Below, in pieces: positions 42,902-52,045 of a stretch of DNA of 62,073 nt. Made by a program: the position numbers and the translations under genes. Below the pieces are notes generated by a model. It had not been told where the DNA came from, did not search any database, and worked only from the letters and a program-made list of their open reading frames with translations. Position 1 is the stretch's first letter, and each line of letters begins with the position of its first letter. The stretch comes from Chlorobiota bacterium (lineage in GTDB: Bacteria > Bacteroidota > Ignavibacteria > OLB7): positions 1-62,073 of the forward strand of contig JAEUSP010000020.1 of the NCBI GenBank assembly GCA_016788565.1, given 5' to 3'.

Positions 42902-43871
42902 ATTTTTCTTTGTTTAGTTGAAAGTAGTTCATTGTTAATGTTAATCCGGTTTTAAGGTCAACATTAGGTTCCCAATTCAAGAGATCAACTGCACGACGTA
43001 TTGATAATCGTGAAATTGTTTTTGATGGTATATTTACGTACTCATAATTTGTCCACCCTGTTATTTCACTTATATATTCAATAATATCTTTTGTTTGTAC
43101 CCAATCGCCACCCAAATGGATAATGGGATCATTGATTTTTTCAACCATTGCCATAGATAGGAGGGCAGCAACTACATCGTCAACATAATTAACATCGCGC
43201 CTTGCCATTCCGTTTTGGAAAACTTGATAGAAATCATTATTTAGTGCCGCATGTAAGATTTCACCGACTAGCCCTAATTCATCTCCTGATAATCGTTGCC
43301 TTGGTCCATAGGTATTCGTTAATCTTAAAATTCGAATTTGTTGTAGAGGCATTGATAGTTGGAACAATCGTTCCGAGCTAAAACAGTGAGTGCTATAAGT
43401 ATCCTGTGGAAGAATTTCAGCAGTTTCAGTGACTAATGACTCGGCAATATCCTTATAGACCGTTCTTGTACTACAGTACACCAACCGAACACTTGGATGT
43501 GAGGTGCGAATTGCTTGAATAATTGAAAACTGAGGATAATAATTTATTTTACAATCTTCTTGCGGATACAAATTACACCATCTATGTGTGTTTTTTGCAG
43601 CACAATGAAAGATTACGGAGTTAGGCTCAATTGCATCTTTCCAGTTATTCATATCTTCAATTCGCGAATGGATTAAATTTATATTGATATTCTCTAGATT
43701 ACAAACGTTTCCTCCTGTTCCATCAATAAAACCATCCACAACAACAATATCTGCGCATAACTCATTCAAAGCTGAAGCTAAATTGCTGCCAATAAAACCG
43801 CTTCCGCCTAATATAATAATTCGACGTTTTTTGTAGAATTGTTGTAATTTTACCACACTATTATTGCCCAT
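42885..43871 (-). CDS. NAD-dependent epimerase/dehydratase-like protein lacking the catalytic Lys
   Basis: 328 residues, extended SDR: IIILGGSGFIGSNLASAL (18-35), DGF (46-48), FHCAAKNTHRW, VYCSTRTVYKD (131-141). The catalytic Tyr appears to be Y159 (DTYSTHCFSSERL), but the Lys expected four residues on is Cys163. That would impair normal SDR chemistry; the protein may be a non-catalytic partner or use a different residue. It lies between a nucleotidyltransferase and an aminotransferase in an AT-rich part of the locus. Confidence 0.72.
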   Translation of the reverse strand: MGNNSVVKLQQFYKKRRIIILGGSGFIGSNLASALNELCADIVVVDGFIDGTGGNVCNLENININLIHSRIEDMNNWKDAIEPNSVIFHCAAKNTHRWCNLYPQEDCKINYYPQFSIIQAIRTSHPSVRLVYCSTRTVYKDIAESLVTETAEILPQDTYSTHCFSSERLFQLSMPLQQIRILRLTNTYGPRQRLSGDELGLVGEILHAALNNDFYQVFQNGMARRDVNYVDDVVAALLSMAMVEKINDPIIHLGGDWVQTKDIIEYISEITGWTNYEYVNIPSKTISRLSIRRAVDLLNWEPNVDLKTGLTLTMNYFQLNKEKYGISK

Positions 43872-43893
43872 AAATCATTTCTATTAATATTCA

Positions 43894-44610
43894 TCATTCA
43901 CATGTTTCGTCTTCACGTGAGAAAATTCCTTGAGCATAAAGCTCTTGTGCTCGTTCATAATCTTCCATCTGTCCAATGTCAAGCCAATAATCATGCAAAG
44001 GATAATGATGTACTAACATCTGATTATCCAAGAGGTGTTTCATTACATCAATCATACTGTATGTCTTTCCTTCAGGAATTATTGATAGAATAGACGGATT
44101 ACACACATAAATTCCTGCGACAACTTCAGCATACAAATTAGGTTTTTCGCGTATGCTATAAATGCGTCCCTGTTTAGTGTCCACTATTCCGTATCGTAGC
44201 GGAAGAGAAAGTTCTTTAGTAGCGACCGTTAAAAGGGCACCAGAATCAACGTGACTTTTCATAATGGATCGGAAGTCCAAGCTCGTTAAAATATCACCAT
44301 TCATAACAATAAATGGCTCTGTTAGCCGTTCGGCAAATAAACGCAATGGCCCTGCAGTCCCTAGTGGCGTTTGCTCTTGCGAACAATAGATCGTAAGCCC
44401 CCACCGATTACCATCCCCAAGGAAAGCACGAAACAACTCCGACTGATAATTTAATGCAACCGAAATCTCTTTAATACCATGGTTTTTCATGGCAAGTAAT
44501 GTTATCTCTAGTACAGATTGCTCTCCAACCGGTAATAAAGGCTTAGGAATGATTTTTGTTAGTGGACGTAATCGTTCACCAAGCCCTCCAGCTAATATGA
44601 CTGCTTTCAT
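43894..44610 (-). CDS. Sugar-phosphate nucleotidyltransferase
   Basis: 238 residues of the NTP_transferase family: AVILAGGLGERLRPLTKIIPK (3-23) for nucleotide and metal binding, VMNGDILTSLDF for the catalytic Asp, and the C-terminal DYWLDIGQMEDYERAQEL. The sequence resembles mannose-1-phosphate guanylyltransferase-like and RfbF-like enzymes rather than RmlA, but the substrate is open. It is next to a LegB-like dehydratase, so it probably activates the sugar that dehydratase uses. Confidence 0.8.
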   Translation of the reverse strand: MKAVILAGGLGERLRPLTKIIPKPLLPVGEQSVLEITLLAMKNHGIKEISVALNYQSELFRAFLGDGNRWGLTIYCSQEQTPLGTAGPLRLFAERLTEPFIVMNGDILTSLDFRSIMKSHVDSGALLTVATKELSLPLRYGIVDTKQGRIYSIREKPNLYAEVVAGIYVCNPSILSIIPEGKTYSMIDVMKHLLDNQMLVHHYPLHDYWLDIGQMEDYERAQELYAQGIFSREDETCE

Positions 44611-44612
44611 AT

Positions 44613-45608
44613 TTAAATCAAGTTGTTTTCTTGAGCAAAAGAGTATCTGTTTTCAGTAAACCATAAAACAGTGTTTTGTAAACCTTCCGTCAAAGAAGTT
44701 TCGGGAAACCAATTAAGTCGTTGATTTGCTTTACGTGAATCACATAACAACCTCATTACCTCACTTGATTCTGGGCGAAGCCTTCGTTGTTCTACATTAG
44801 TTTCAGCTGGCTGATGCATTAATTGTAGAATTTCATCCCGAACTCCATGAATAGTTGTTTCTACCCCTGTTCCAAAATTGAACTCTTCTCCGTTCATTTC
44901 TGCAGGGGCATCACCGCAGGCAAGGAAACCCCGAACTGTATCGCCAACATATAAAAAATCTCGTGTAGAATCCATCCGTCCTAAACGAATAGTATTCCCT
45001 GCTAACGCCTGTAAGATGATCGTTGGAATAACAGCCCTAGGGGATTGCCTTGGACCAAAAGTATTAAATGGACGAGCAATAATAACTGGCACATCGAAAG
45101 AATATCCAAAACTCTTTGATAATTGATCGGCTCCTACTTTTGTTGCTGCGTATGGGGACTGAGGGTGCAATGGATGCTTCTCATTCATCGGCACGTATTG
45201 CGCTGTTCCAAAGACCTCGCTTGTTGAAGTAATTACCACACGACGTACGTGCTGACTGTTCTTTACTGCGGCTAAAATATTCAAGGTACCATTGATATTC
45301 GTTTCGATAAATTCACGTGGATTGGTATAAGAATACGGGATACTAATTGCAGCAGCAAGATGATACACAACCTCAGTACCTTCTATAAGACGACGCACAA
45401 ACTCGGTGTCACGAATATCTCCTCGAACAATTTCCACCTCACGTAACAGAGCGGGATCATTCCAAGCAAGATTGCCGATATCTCCGCGTGATGTATAACG
45501 TACCATTGCGCGAACTTTCTTCCCCTGGCGCACTAAGGCTGCAACAAGATGGCTTCCAATAAACCCGCCGGCCCCTGTTACCACAACAGCTTCGGATTGA
45601 GTGCTCAT
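44613..45608 (-). CDS. NDP-sugar 4,6-dehydratase, LegB/GDP-mannose-dehydratase-like
   Basis: 331 residues, extended SDR: VVVTGAGGFIGSHLVAAL (8-25), GDIRD (63-67), T129-S-E131 in ITSTSEVFG, and the catalytic Y153-AAT-K157. The Ser-Thr/Ser-Glu active site and motif PFNTFGPRQSPRAVIP match 4,6-dehydratases of the LegB group. No NeuB-type synthase is nearby, so a legionaminic acid pathway is not supported. The start overlaps the upstream glycosyltransferase stop (ATGA). Confidence 0.8.
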   Translation of the reverse strand: MSTQSEAVVVTGAGGFIGSHLVAALVRQGKKVRAMVRYTSRGDIGNLAWNDPALLREVEIVRGDIRDTEFVRRLIEGTEVVYHLAAAISIPYSYTNPREFIETNINGTLNILAAVKNSQHVRRVVITSTSEVFGTAQYVPMNEKHPLHPQSPYAATKVGADQLSKSFGYSFDVPVIIARPFNTFGPRQSPRAVIPTIILQALAGNTIRLGRMDSTRDFLYVGDTVRGFLACGDAPAEMNGEEFNFGTGVETTIHGVRDEILQLMHQPAETNVEQRRLRPESSEVMRLLCDSRKANQRLNWFPETSLTEGLQNTVLWFTENRYSFAQENNLI

Positions 45609-46780
45609 GCCTGATTTTTCGATGTAGTAAGAATGGATTGATATATCATTTCAACTGAATGCGCGATAGCCTTCCAATCTAAAGTAGGCGAAGCCAACAA
45701 AGCATTCTGGCGCATAGTAAAACGGAGTTGCTCATCCCGAATTAATGTAGCGAGTGCGTTCGCGAAAGCAGCAATATCATGTGTTGGCACAACAATACCA
45801 GCAGTAGCATCTTCAATGAAATCTTTACTGCCATTTTCATCAAAGATAACAGTTGCCAATCCTGCAGCTATTGCATCAGCACTGGAGAGTTCAAATCCAC
45901 CGCTTAAGGCAGGCGCAGCGTAAATATCACTAGCAGTCAATAGCTCGGCGATAGCTGGAGCAGGAATAATCGGTATTCCACAATCATCAAACTCAAACGG
46001 CAAGTTTGACATTAATCGCACTTTATCGGTTAGACCAACTTCGTTGATATGTGAAGCAAGGTTTTGAACATTACTTCCAGCAATTACAACCTGCCACGGT
46101 GGTAAATTAGGGGGAAGATGGCCTAGTGCTTGCACAAGTTGCGCTAACCCTTTAATTGGCGAATGACGGCTAATCGTCACAATCACAACCGAATCATCAG
46201 CGAATCCCAACGCGCGCCGCAATTGCTGACGTTGCTGATGGCGAAACCGCGCAGTAACAGTACCGTTTGGCAAGTAATACGCATGGTCTCCACGGAAGCC
46301 ATGCGTATGCAGTAATTTTTTCATTAGACGACTGGAGTACGTTACTGCATCCAATCGCTTTAATAATGACTCTATTTTGGATCGGTATTTAGGATTTAAT
46401 AGCAACCCATAATTCATTACTAGAGAAGTATGAATATCCGCTCCTTGTGGTGATACCAATAAAGGGATATTCATAAATTTCGCATATGGGAATATGCCAA
46501 TTCCAGCCGGGGCTATCAGCTGGGCATGAATGATATCTGGTTTACAAACATCTCTTGCTGTTGCTAAAGCTAGATAGCGTGCTAAAACTGGCGGAAAGAA
46601 ACGGCTATTGATATAGCGAATTATCGAGTAATTGGTTTTTGGTTCAACCATTTTCACTTGTGGAGCGACCACAACCACTTGATGCCCACGATCAGTTAAT
46701 GCCGTTGCAAGGCAATGACTTGCATATTCTGCTCCACCAATATGGGGTAAGAAGTGATCCGTAACGATTGCTATTTTCAC
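45605..46780 (-). CDS. Glycosyltransferase family 4
   Basis: 391 residues from a GTG at 46780. KIAIVTDHFLPHIGGAEYASHCLATAL is a typical GT4 start; YLPNGTVTARF, VIVTISRHSPIKGLAQLVQAL and APALSGGFELSSADAIAAGLATVIFDENG form the donor site (the second Glu of the E-x7-E motif appears as Asp/Ala in this copy). It should act on the lipid-linked repeat unit. The frame shows no alternative ATG near the family N-terminus. Confidence 0.85.
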   Translation of the reverse strand: MKIAIVTDHFLPHIGGAEYASHCLATALTDRGHQVVVVAPQVKMVEPKTNYSIIRYINSRFFPPVLARYLALATARDVCKPDIIHAQLIAPAGIGIFPYAKFMNIPLLVSPQGADIHTSLVMNYGLLLNPKYRSKIESLLKRLDAVTYSSRLMKKLLHTHGFRGDHAYYLPNGTVTARFRHQQRQQLRRALGFADDSVVIVTISRHSPIKGLAQLVQALGHLPPNLPPWQVVIAGSNVQNLASHINEVGLTDKVRLMSNLPFEFDDCGIPIIPAPAIAELLTASDIYAAPALSGGFELSSADAIAAGLATVIFDENGSKDFIEDATAGIVVPTHDIAAFANALATLIRDEQLRFTMRQNALLASPTLDWKAIAHSVEMIYQSILTTSKNQA

Positions 46781-46786
46781 GGAGGG

Positions 46787-48640
46787 TTATAAACTCCAAG
46801 AATAACGATTAGACCAAATAGCAACATTAATTAGCATCCACCGCACCAATGAAGATCGAGTATCAGCCATTTTAATGCCACGCCACGAAAAAACTCCATG
46901 ACGGACAATCTGAGATTCCCGAATCTGTTCAAGCCATTGCGACTCCAGTTGTTTTGTCCATTGATTAAGTGGGATACTAAAACCCTGTTTCGGACGATCA
47001 ATGAGCGACGCAGGAGCGTAACGACCAAGCACCTCACGTTCCACCCATTTCCCTCCTTTCTCTGGGTGCCACTGGTATATTGAAGGAAGACTGAACATAA
47101 ATTCAACTAGAAGATGGTCTATCAAGGGAATCCGAACTTCAATTGAGTGTGCCATAGATGCTCTATCAACTTTAGTTAGCATTTTTTCAGGTAACCACGA
47201 AAGCATATCCATCTCCATTCGTTCTCGTACATAATTATGGTGTTCACTTTTCTGAAAATCATTAAATTTCCAAGCATCATCATATTTTGTTGGGTCTAAA
47301 TTTGCTGCCTGCAATGCTTCTTGATTAAAGAGCAACCGTTTTTGACCACGCCTTAACAGCATAGCAGATTCGATCATTTGTTGCCGCGACGTAAGCTGTC
47401 GATGAAGAATTGAAGAACCAAATTTCATTGGCATTGCCTGCAACAGTTGATATGCCACCCCAGACATAAATCCGAATTTTGTAGATTTTAATGATGAGAT
47501 ATAATTAGGGATATACCCACCGAACACTTCATCACCGCCATCTCCTGAAAGAGCAACCTTTACCGATTTAGCTGCTGCTTGACACATTATATAAGTTGGA
47601 ATTCCTGATGTATCACCAAATGGCTCATCATACACATCTACAAATTTTTCTGTGAATTCTTCAAAATTAAATCTTTGCAAAGTAATTATTTGATGTTGTA
47701 CACCAAGAGCGTTCGCTAATTGTTGAGCATGACTTCCTTCGTTTCTATGTTTTTTTTCATCGAAATTCACAGTGAACGTTGCCAGATTAGGCTCATTTCT
47801 TGCTGCCATTGCAACTACAGCTGAAGAATCTAAACCGCTACTTAAGAATGCTCCAACAGGGACATCGCTGATAAGATGCAAAGCCACAGCTTCCCGAAGA
47901 AGATCATCCACTTGATCGACTACCTGACGATCTATTAATCCACCATCATTATGATTTTTTGGCAACCTCCAATAACATTTTGTGGAGAAGTCTCCTGTTT
48001 TTGTATTGAGAATACCATAATGACCTGCCATCATTTTACGGACATTACGAAAAATGGATTTGGGTGCAGGGATATATTGATAGCTAAAAAAGTCAAATAG
48101 TGCTGATACATCTATTGTTTTATCAAAGAAATTCAATGCCTGAAATGCACGAATTTCAGAAGCAAAAGCAAACGTTTCAGCGTCTTTATATACGTAAAGT
48201 GGCTTGATGCCTAAGCGATCACGTGCAAGCAAGAGCACATGGCGTTTAGCATCCCACAATGCAAAAGCGAACATTCCACGTAAATATTGCAAGCATTCAA
48301 TACCATAACGCTCGTACCAAGCAATGACTACCTCTGTGTCAGTGGTTGATTTAAAGCGATAGCCCCAAGCCTCAGCTTGCTGACGCAAAATACGATAATT
48401 ATATATTTCGCCATTTAATACTAACGCAATTTCCTCATTAGTATTAAGCATTGGTTGTTTTCCGGCTTCGCTTAAATCAATAATCGCAAGACGGCGATGC
48501 CCAAGCCCAACATTAGACTGCACGTCTAAATAAGTACCTGCACCATCAGGCCCACGATGCAGCATAGTATCGCGCATTGCCTCAACATCACTTTCTGTCA
48601 CTCTATTATATTTTCTCCAGATTCCAACTATAGCGCACAT
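46787..48640 (-). CDS. asnB: Asparagine synthase-like glutamine amidotransferase (second copy)
   Basis: 617 residues. Cys2 nucleophile in MCAIVGIWRK, GLGHRRLAIIDLSEAGKQPM, LNGEIYNYR, and the pyrophosphatase loop SSGLDSS (267-273), SGDGGDEVFGGY and the C-terminal EVRIPLIDH. It shares architecture with the first copy but is well diverged, so it is not a recent duplication. Two such enzymes in one locus suggest amidation of two different acidic sugars (inference). Confidence 0.88.
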   Translation of the reverse strand: MCAIVGIWRKYNRVTESDVEAMRDTMLHRGPDGAGTYLDVQSNVGLGHRRLAIIDLSEAGKQPMLNTNEEIALVLNGEIYNYRILRQQAEAWGYRFKSTTDTEVVIAWYERYGIECLQYLRGMFAFALWDAKRHVLLLARDRLGIKPLYVYKDAETFAFASEIRAFQALNFFDKTIDVSALFDFFSYQYIPAPKSIFRNVRKMMAGHYGILNTKTGDFSTKCYWRLPKNHNDGGLIDRQVVDQVDDLLREAVALHLISDVPVGAFLSSGLDSSAVVAMAARNEPNLATFTVNFDEKKHRNEGSHAQQLANALGVQHQIITLQRFNFEEFTEKFVDVYDEPFGDTSGIPTYIMCQAAAKSVKVALSGDGGDEVFGGYIPNYISSLKSTKFGFMSGVAYQLLQAMPMKFGSSILHRQLTSRQQMIESAMLLRRGQKRLLFNQEALQAANLDPTKYDDAWKFNDFQKSEHHNYVRERMEMDMLSWLPEKMLTKVDRASMAHSIEVRIPLIDHLLVEFMFSLPSIYQWHPEKGGKWVEREVLGRYAPASLIDRPKQGFSIPLNQWTKQLESQWLEQIRESQIVRHGVFSWRGIKMADTRSSLVRWMLINVAIWSNRYSWSL

Positions 48641-48653
48641 AAAAAGATTATCG

Positions 48654-49379
48654 TTATGATTTTGGCCGTATAGCTGTGCAAAAAATCAGATGACCAAATT
48701 GTGCTGAAAATGGGAGCTTTGAAAACACAACATCAGTCCACCACAACCATTTAGGCAAGCGTGATCGAATAAATCCTCGAAAATTTACACACCCACGAAC
48801 TTGGATATGTGCAAACCCTGCTGAATGAACAAGTTCTATCAGTTCCTTTGGAGTAAACCGGTATGAATAATATCCACCTTTTCCGCGATTATCTGATATT
48901 TTTACGGAACTTTTTCTATTGAACGGGACAACAGCTAATACTACTTTTCCTCCTGGCCTAAGTGCATTAAATAAATTCCTCATTGCATCTACGCGTAGCT
49001 GTTCGGATGGAATATGAAGGATTGCCTCAGTACATAGTATTGTATCCACAGGCTCAGGTAATTTAAAATTAATCAAATCCCCAACCAAGGTATTAGCTTT
49101 ACTTGCTCCTATACTTGATTTAAGAATATCAAGGCTTTTTTCTGAGAAATCAACAGCCCAAATTTGATTATGAGGAAATCGTCTCACTATTTCACGAGTA
49201 TATATCCCAACCCCACACCCGGCGTCACATATAATGTCGTTCTTTTTAATCTGCAGTGCAGAGATTAATGTTCGTTGCGCTATCCACCACCAAGCCTCAC
49301 CACGTGTAGCAACCATGGCCTTGTAGTTTTCAGCTTGTGCGTCACGAACCAAAATCTCTAATGATTGTTCACTGTTCAT
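48654..49379 (-). CDS. Class I SAM-dependent methyltransferase
   Basis: 241 residues. SAM-binding motif IICDAGCGVGIYTREIV (49-65), acidic AVDFSEKSLDIL, and the post-motif LRPGGKVVLAVVPFNRK. General family of small-molecule methyltransferases (Methyltransf_11/25). Context suggests sugar methylation; the exact substrate cannot be read. It starts 46 nt after the flippase gene's stop on the same strand. Confidence 0.83.
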   Translation of the reverse strand: MNSEQSLEILVRDAQAENYKAMVATRGEAWWWIAQRTLISALQIKKNDIICDAGCGVGIYTREIVRRFPHNQIWAVDFSEKSLDILKSSIGASKANTLVGDLINFKLPEPVDTILCTEAILHIPSEQLRVDAMRNLFNALRPGGKVVLAVVPFNRKSSVKISDNRGKGGYYSYRFTPKELIELVHSAGFAHIQVRGCVNFRGFIRSRLPKWLWWTDVVFSKLPFSAQFGHLIFCTAIRPKS

Positions 49380-49425
49380 AGGTACTTTAGTCGTTTTTTA
49401 TACTGTATTACAAGCCACATAGTGA

Positions 49426-51003
49426 CTACAAAGTGCGACTCTTGACTTTATTCTTGACTGCGCTTAGAATAAATTTGTCATCATCATCAATCTTCATTAT
49501 TACAATGACCAAATAAATAATAAAACTGATGATGGATATTAATAATACATTTACAATATCATTTGAATTTTCGATTATTGCTTGCATTGATACCCCAGCA
49601 AGCAAGCTGACTAACACTGCCAAAACAATTTTTATCATTGCATAACTAAACGGATGAATTTTCAGTGTATAGAATACATAGCATACCCGTATAAGATTGT
49701 TTATAAGTAGTCCACTCCCATATGCTATACCCGCACCAACTATACTGTATTTAGGGATCAAAAGTACGAACATAATACAAGTAATAATAGCAGTAATAAT
49801 AGAATTAATCATATTCACTTTTGCTTTACCAATCATATTAATGATGTGCCCTGACAAACCAATTAAATTCACAATAAAACTGATTGGAATTAACACCAGC
49901 AATGTTACTGCTGCCTCAACATAGTCACTTCCAAATAGCGATAGAATGAAATCAGTGTAAAGTATAACAATAATAGCTATAGGAGCAGAGCAGATTAAAG
50001 ACCACTTAGCAACAGCTTTATATAAATGATGAATTTCAGATACCTTATCTTGCGCATAAAGCTCGGCTACTAACGGATTGAAAATCACAGATAAGGCATT
50101 TGCAGGTACAAAAATTAATTGTTGAAGATTAACAGCAACAGCATATAAACCAACTTCTACCGGAGAGTGGTAATATCCTAAAAATGGCATTGCCAAGCCG
50201 AAAGAGTATTTATAACTTAAACTTGCAATGAATGTTGTTAAAGCGAATGACCATATTATTTTTTTTTCAACCTTCGATTCGACGTTATGATCAAGAAATT
50301 CAGGGAAAATCTTCCATGAAAGATAAGCCCCTACAATTAAAATAGCAGTGTCTTGTATTAAACTTGAACCTAATGCTGCGTAAACACCATAACCAAGCCA
50401 TAGGAATAAAATCAAAGAGAGAATATTGAAAAAATTACCTGCTACTGCGGATGACAACACAGAGTATTTTTGATTCTGCATCCCATCTAAAAAACTAATA
50501 AAACTACCATATAGTGAAGTTAAAAGAATTGCAGGAGCAAAGAATCGAAAATATGGAGCCGCTGTCGGGCTTTTCAAAACAATACTGCAAAATTCTTCAG
50601 CCCAAACCATTATACAAAAACATAAAAGGATTGAAATGAGCAATTGAATCTTAATTATATATAAAAAGGTGCCTTTTATGAATTCTTTTTTCTGTGCTGC
50701 GTTGTAAGAGGCTCCGAATCGAATAATCACCGTCCCGAAACCAAGTCGAGAATAATCAGCTAACAACCCCATCCAGCTGGTTGCAAGAACATATATCCCG
50801 TAATGTGCGACTCCTAACGCATTTGTGGTAATTATACCTGATACAGACCCGAGCATATACGAAATAACGCTACCACTTAATGCTATACCAGCACCTTTGA
50901 CGACTCGTTTTAAATATTTTTCCGATTTCACACCTTTAACAGAACGATCACTATTCTCATAATCATTTCTCGGAATTTCATTTTGATTATTGGATGTGAT
51001 CAT
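49426..51003 (-). CDS. Wzx-type polysaccharide flippase
   Basis: 525 residues from the ATG at 51003; an in-frame TTG at 51036 would overlap rfbB. About 14 hydrophobic segments in the MATE/MOP arrangement, beginning VVKGAGIALSGSVISYMLGSVSGIITTNALG, which is typical of polysaccharide exporters. It should flip undecaprenyl-linked repeats to the periplasm for the Wzy-like polymerase at 38167-39582. AT-rich, like its neighbours. Confidence 0.88.
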   Translation of the reverse strand: MITSNNQNEIPRNDYENSDRSVKGVKSEKYLKRVVKGAGIALSGSVISYMLGSVSGIITTNALGVAHYGIYVLATSWMGLLADYSRLGFGTVIIRFGASYNAAQKKEFIKGTFLYIIKIQLLISILLCFCIMVWAEEFCSIVLKSPTAAPYFRFFAPAILLTSLYGSFISFLDGMQNQKYSVLSSAVAGNFFNILSLILFLWLGYGVYAALGSSLIQDTAILIVGAYLSWKIFPEFLDHNVESKVEKKIIWSFALTTFIASLSYKYSFGLAMPFLGYYHSPVEVGLYAVAVNLQQLIFVPANALSVIFNPLVAELYAQDKVSEIHHLYKAVAKWSLICSAPIAIIVILYTDFILSLFGSDYVEAAVTLLVLIPISFIVNLIGLSGHIINMIGKAKVNMINSIITAIITCIMFVLLIPKYSIVGAGIAYGSGLLINNLIRVCYVFYTLKIHPFSYAMIKIVLAVLVSLLAGVSMQAIIENSNDIVNVLLISIISFIIYLVIVIMKIDDDDKFILSAVKNKVKSRTL

Positions 51004-51013
51004 TTTACGATTA

Positions 51014-52045
51014 CTACCGAGATATAGATTGCGCAAACCACATTACCGTTTCACGTAATTTGTCTTGGAAATCCCCTGAAGGTTTCCAATCTAATTTTTG
51101 TTCGATTTTCGAAGGATCAATCGCATACCGTAAGTCATGCCCTAATCGGTCTGGAACAAACGTGATCAGGTTGCTATACCCACCAACAGGGCCATTTCCA
51201 ATATAATCATCTAGAACTGAGCAGATCGTATTAATTAAATCTATATTTCTCCATTCATTACGTGCACCGATTGCATAGGCTTCTCCTGCTATTCCTTGCT
51301 CGAAAACTTGCAGTAGAGCATTACAATGGTCATCTACATATAACCACTCTCGCACATTTGATCCATCACCATAAACTGGGATCGGGCAATGCGATAATGC
51401 CGTGCGGATTACCGTAGGGATTAATTTTTCACGGTGCTGCCGAGGGCCAAAATTATTGGCACAATGAGTAGTAACCACATTCACCCCATACGTGTGATGC
51501 CAAGCCCTGACAAGGTGATCGCTTCCAGCTTTGCTGGCTGAATAAGGGCTGTTTGGAGCATACTGACTCTCTTCATTAAAAAAACCAGTTGCACCAAGCG
51601 AGCCATACACCTCATCTGTGGAAACATGCAAAAAGCGACTATTAGCCTTATTGCCCCAAGATTGACGACACACTTCTAATAATTGAAAAGTCCCAACAAC
51701 ATTACTTTCGATAAAGTGCTGTGGGTTATTTATACTATTATCCACATGTGATTCTGCCGCTAAGTGAAATACTCCATTCGGCTGATATTGATCGAACACT
51801 TTCTGCAATTCAGTACGATTCCGAATATCAATATGAGCGAAATGATACCGAGGATCGTTCGCAATTTCTGCAAGATTCGCTGGATTTGCAGCGTATGTTA
51901 AAGCATCAATGTTGATAATTTCCCAATTTGGGCGATGCTTCAGCAGATATAAAATTAAATTCGATCCAATAAACCCACAGCCTCCCGTAACAACAACACG
52001 GATAGAAGAAATGTTAGAAAGATCATGTGCTGTTTGCATAATCAC
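51014..52045 (-). CDS. rfbB: dTDP-glucose 4,6-dehydratase
   Basis: 343 residues. VVVTGGCGFIGSNLILYLL (17-35), DALTYA (47-52), HLAAESHVDNSI, the active-site T143-D-E145 in VSTDEVYGSLG, Y168-SAS-K172, and NNFGPRQHREKLIP are all diagnostic of RmlB. It makes dTDP-4-keto-6-deoxyglucose, a precursor of amino- or deoxy-sugars made with the DegT aminotransferases. rmlA, rmlC and rmlD are not in the window. The start is GTG at 52045, overlapping the upstream stop (GTGA), or ATG at 52039. Confidence 0.93.
   Translation of the reverse strand: MIMQTAHDLSNISSIRVVVTGGCGFIGSNLILYLLKHRPNWEIINIDALTYAANPANLAEIANDPRYHFAHIDIRNRTELQKVFDQYQPNGVFHLAAESHVDNSINNPQHFIESNVVGTFQLLEVCRQSWGNKANSRFLHVSTDEVYGSLGATGFFNEESQYAPNSPYSASKAGSDHLVRAWHHTYGVNVVTTHCANNFGPRQHREKLIPTVIRTALSHCPIPVYGDGSNVREWLYVDDHCNALLQVFEQGIAGEAYAIGARNEWRNIDLINTICSVLDDYIGNGPVGGYSNLITFVPDRLGHDLRYAIDPSKIEQKLDWKPSGDFQDKLRETVMWFAQSISR

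Noticed and set aside
44613-45608. Legionaminic or pseudaminic acid pathway
   Set aside because: A LegB-like dehydratase, an aminotransferase and a nucleotidyltransferase are present, but no NeuB-type synthase, hydrolysing epimerase or CMP-transferase was found.
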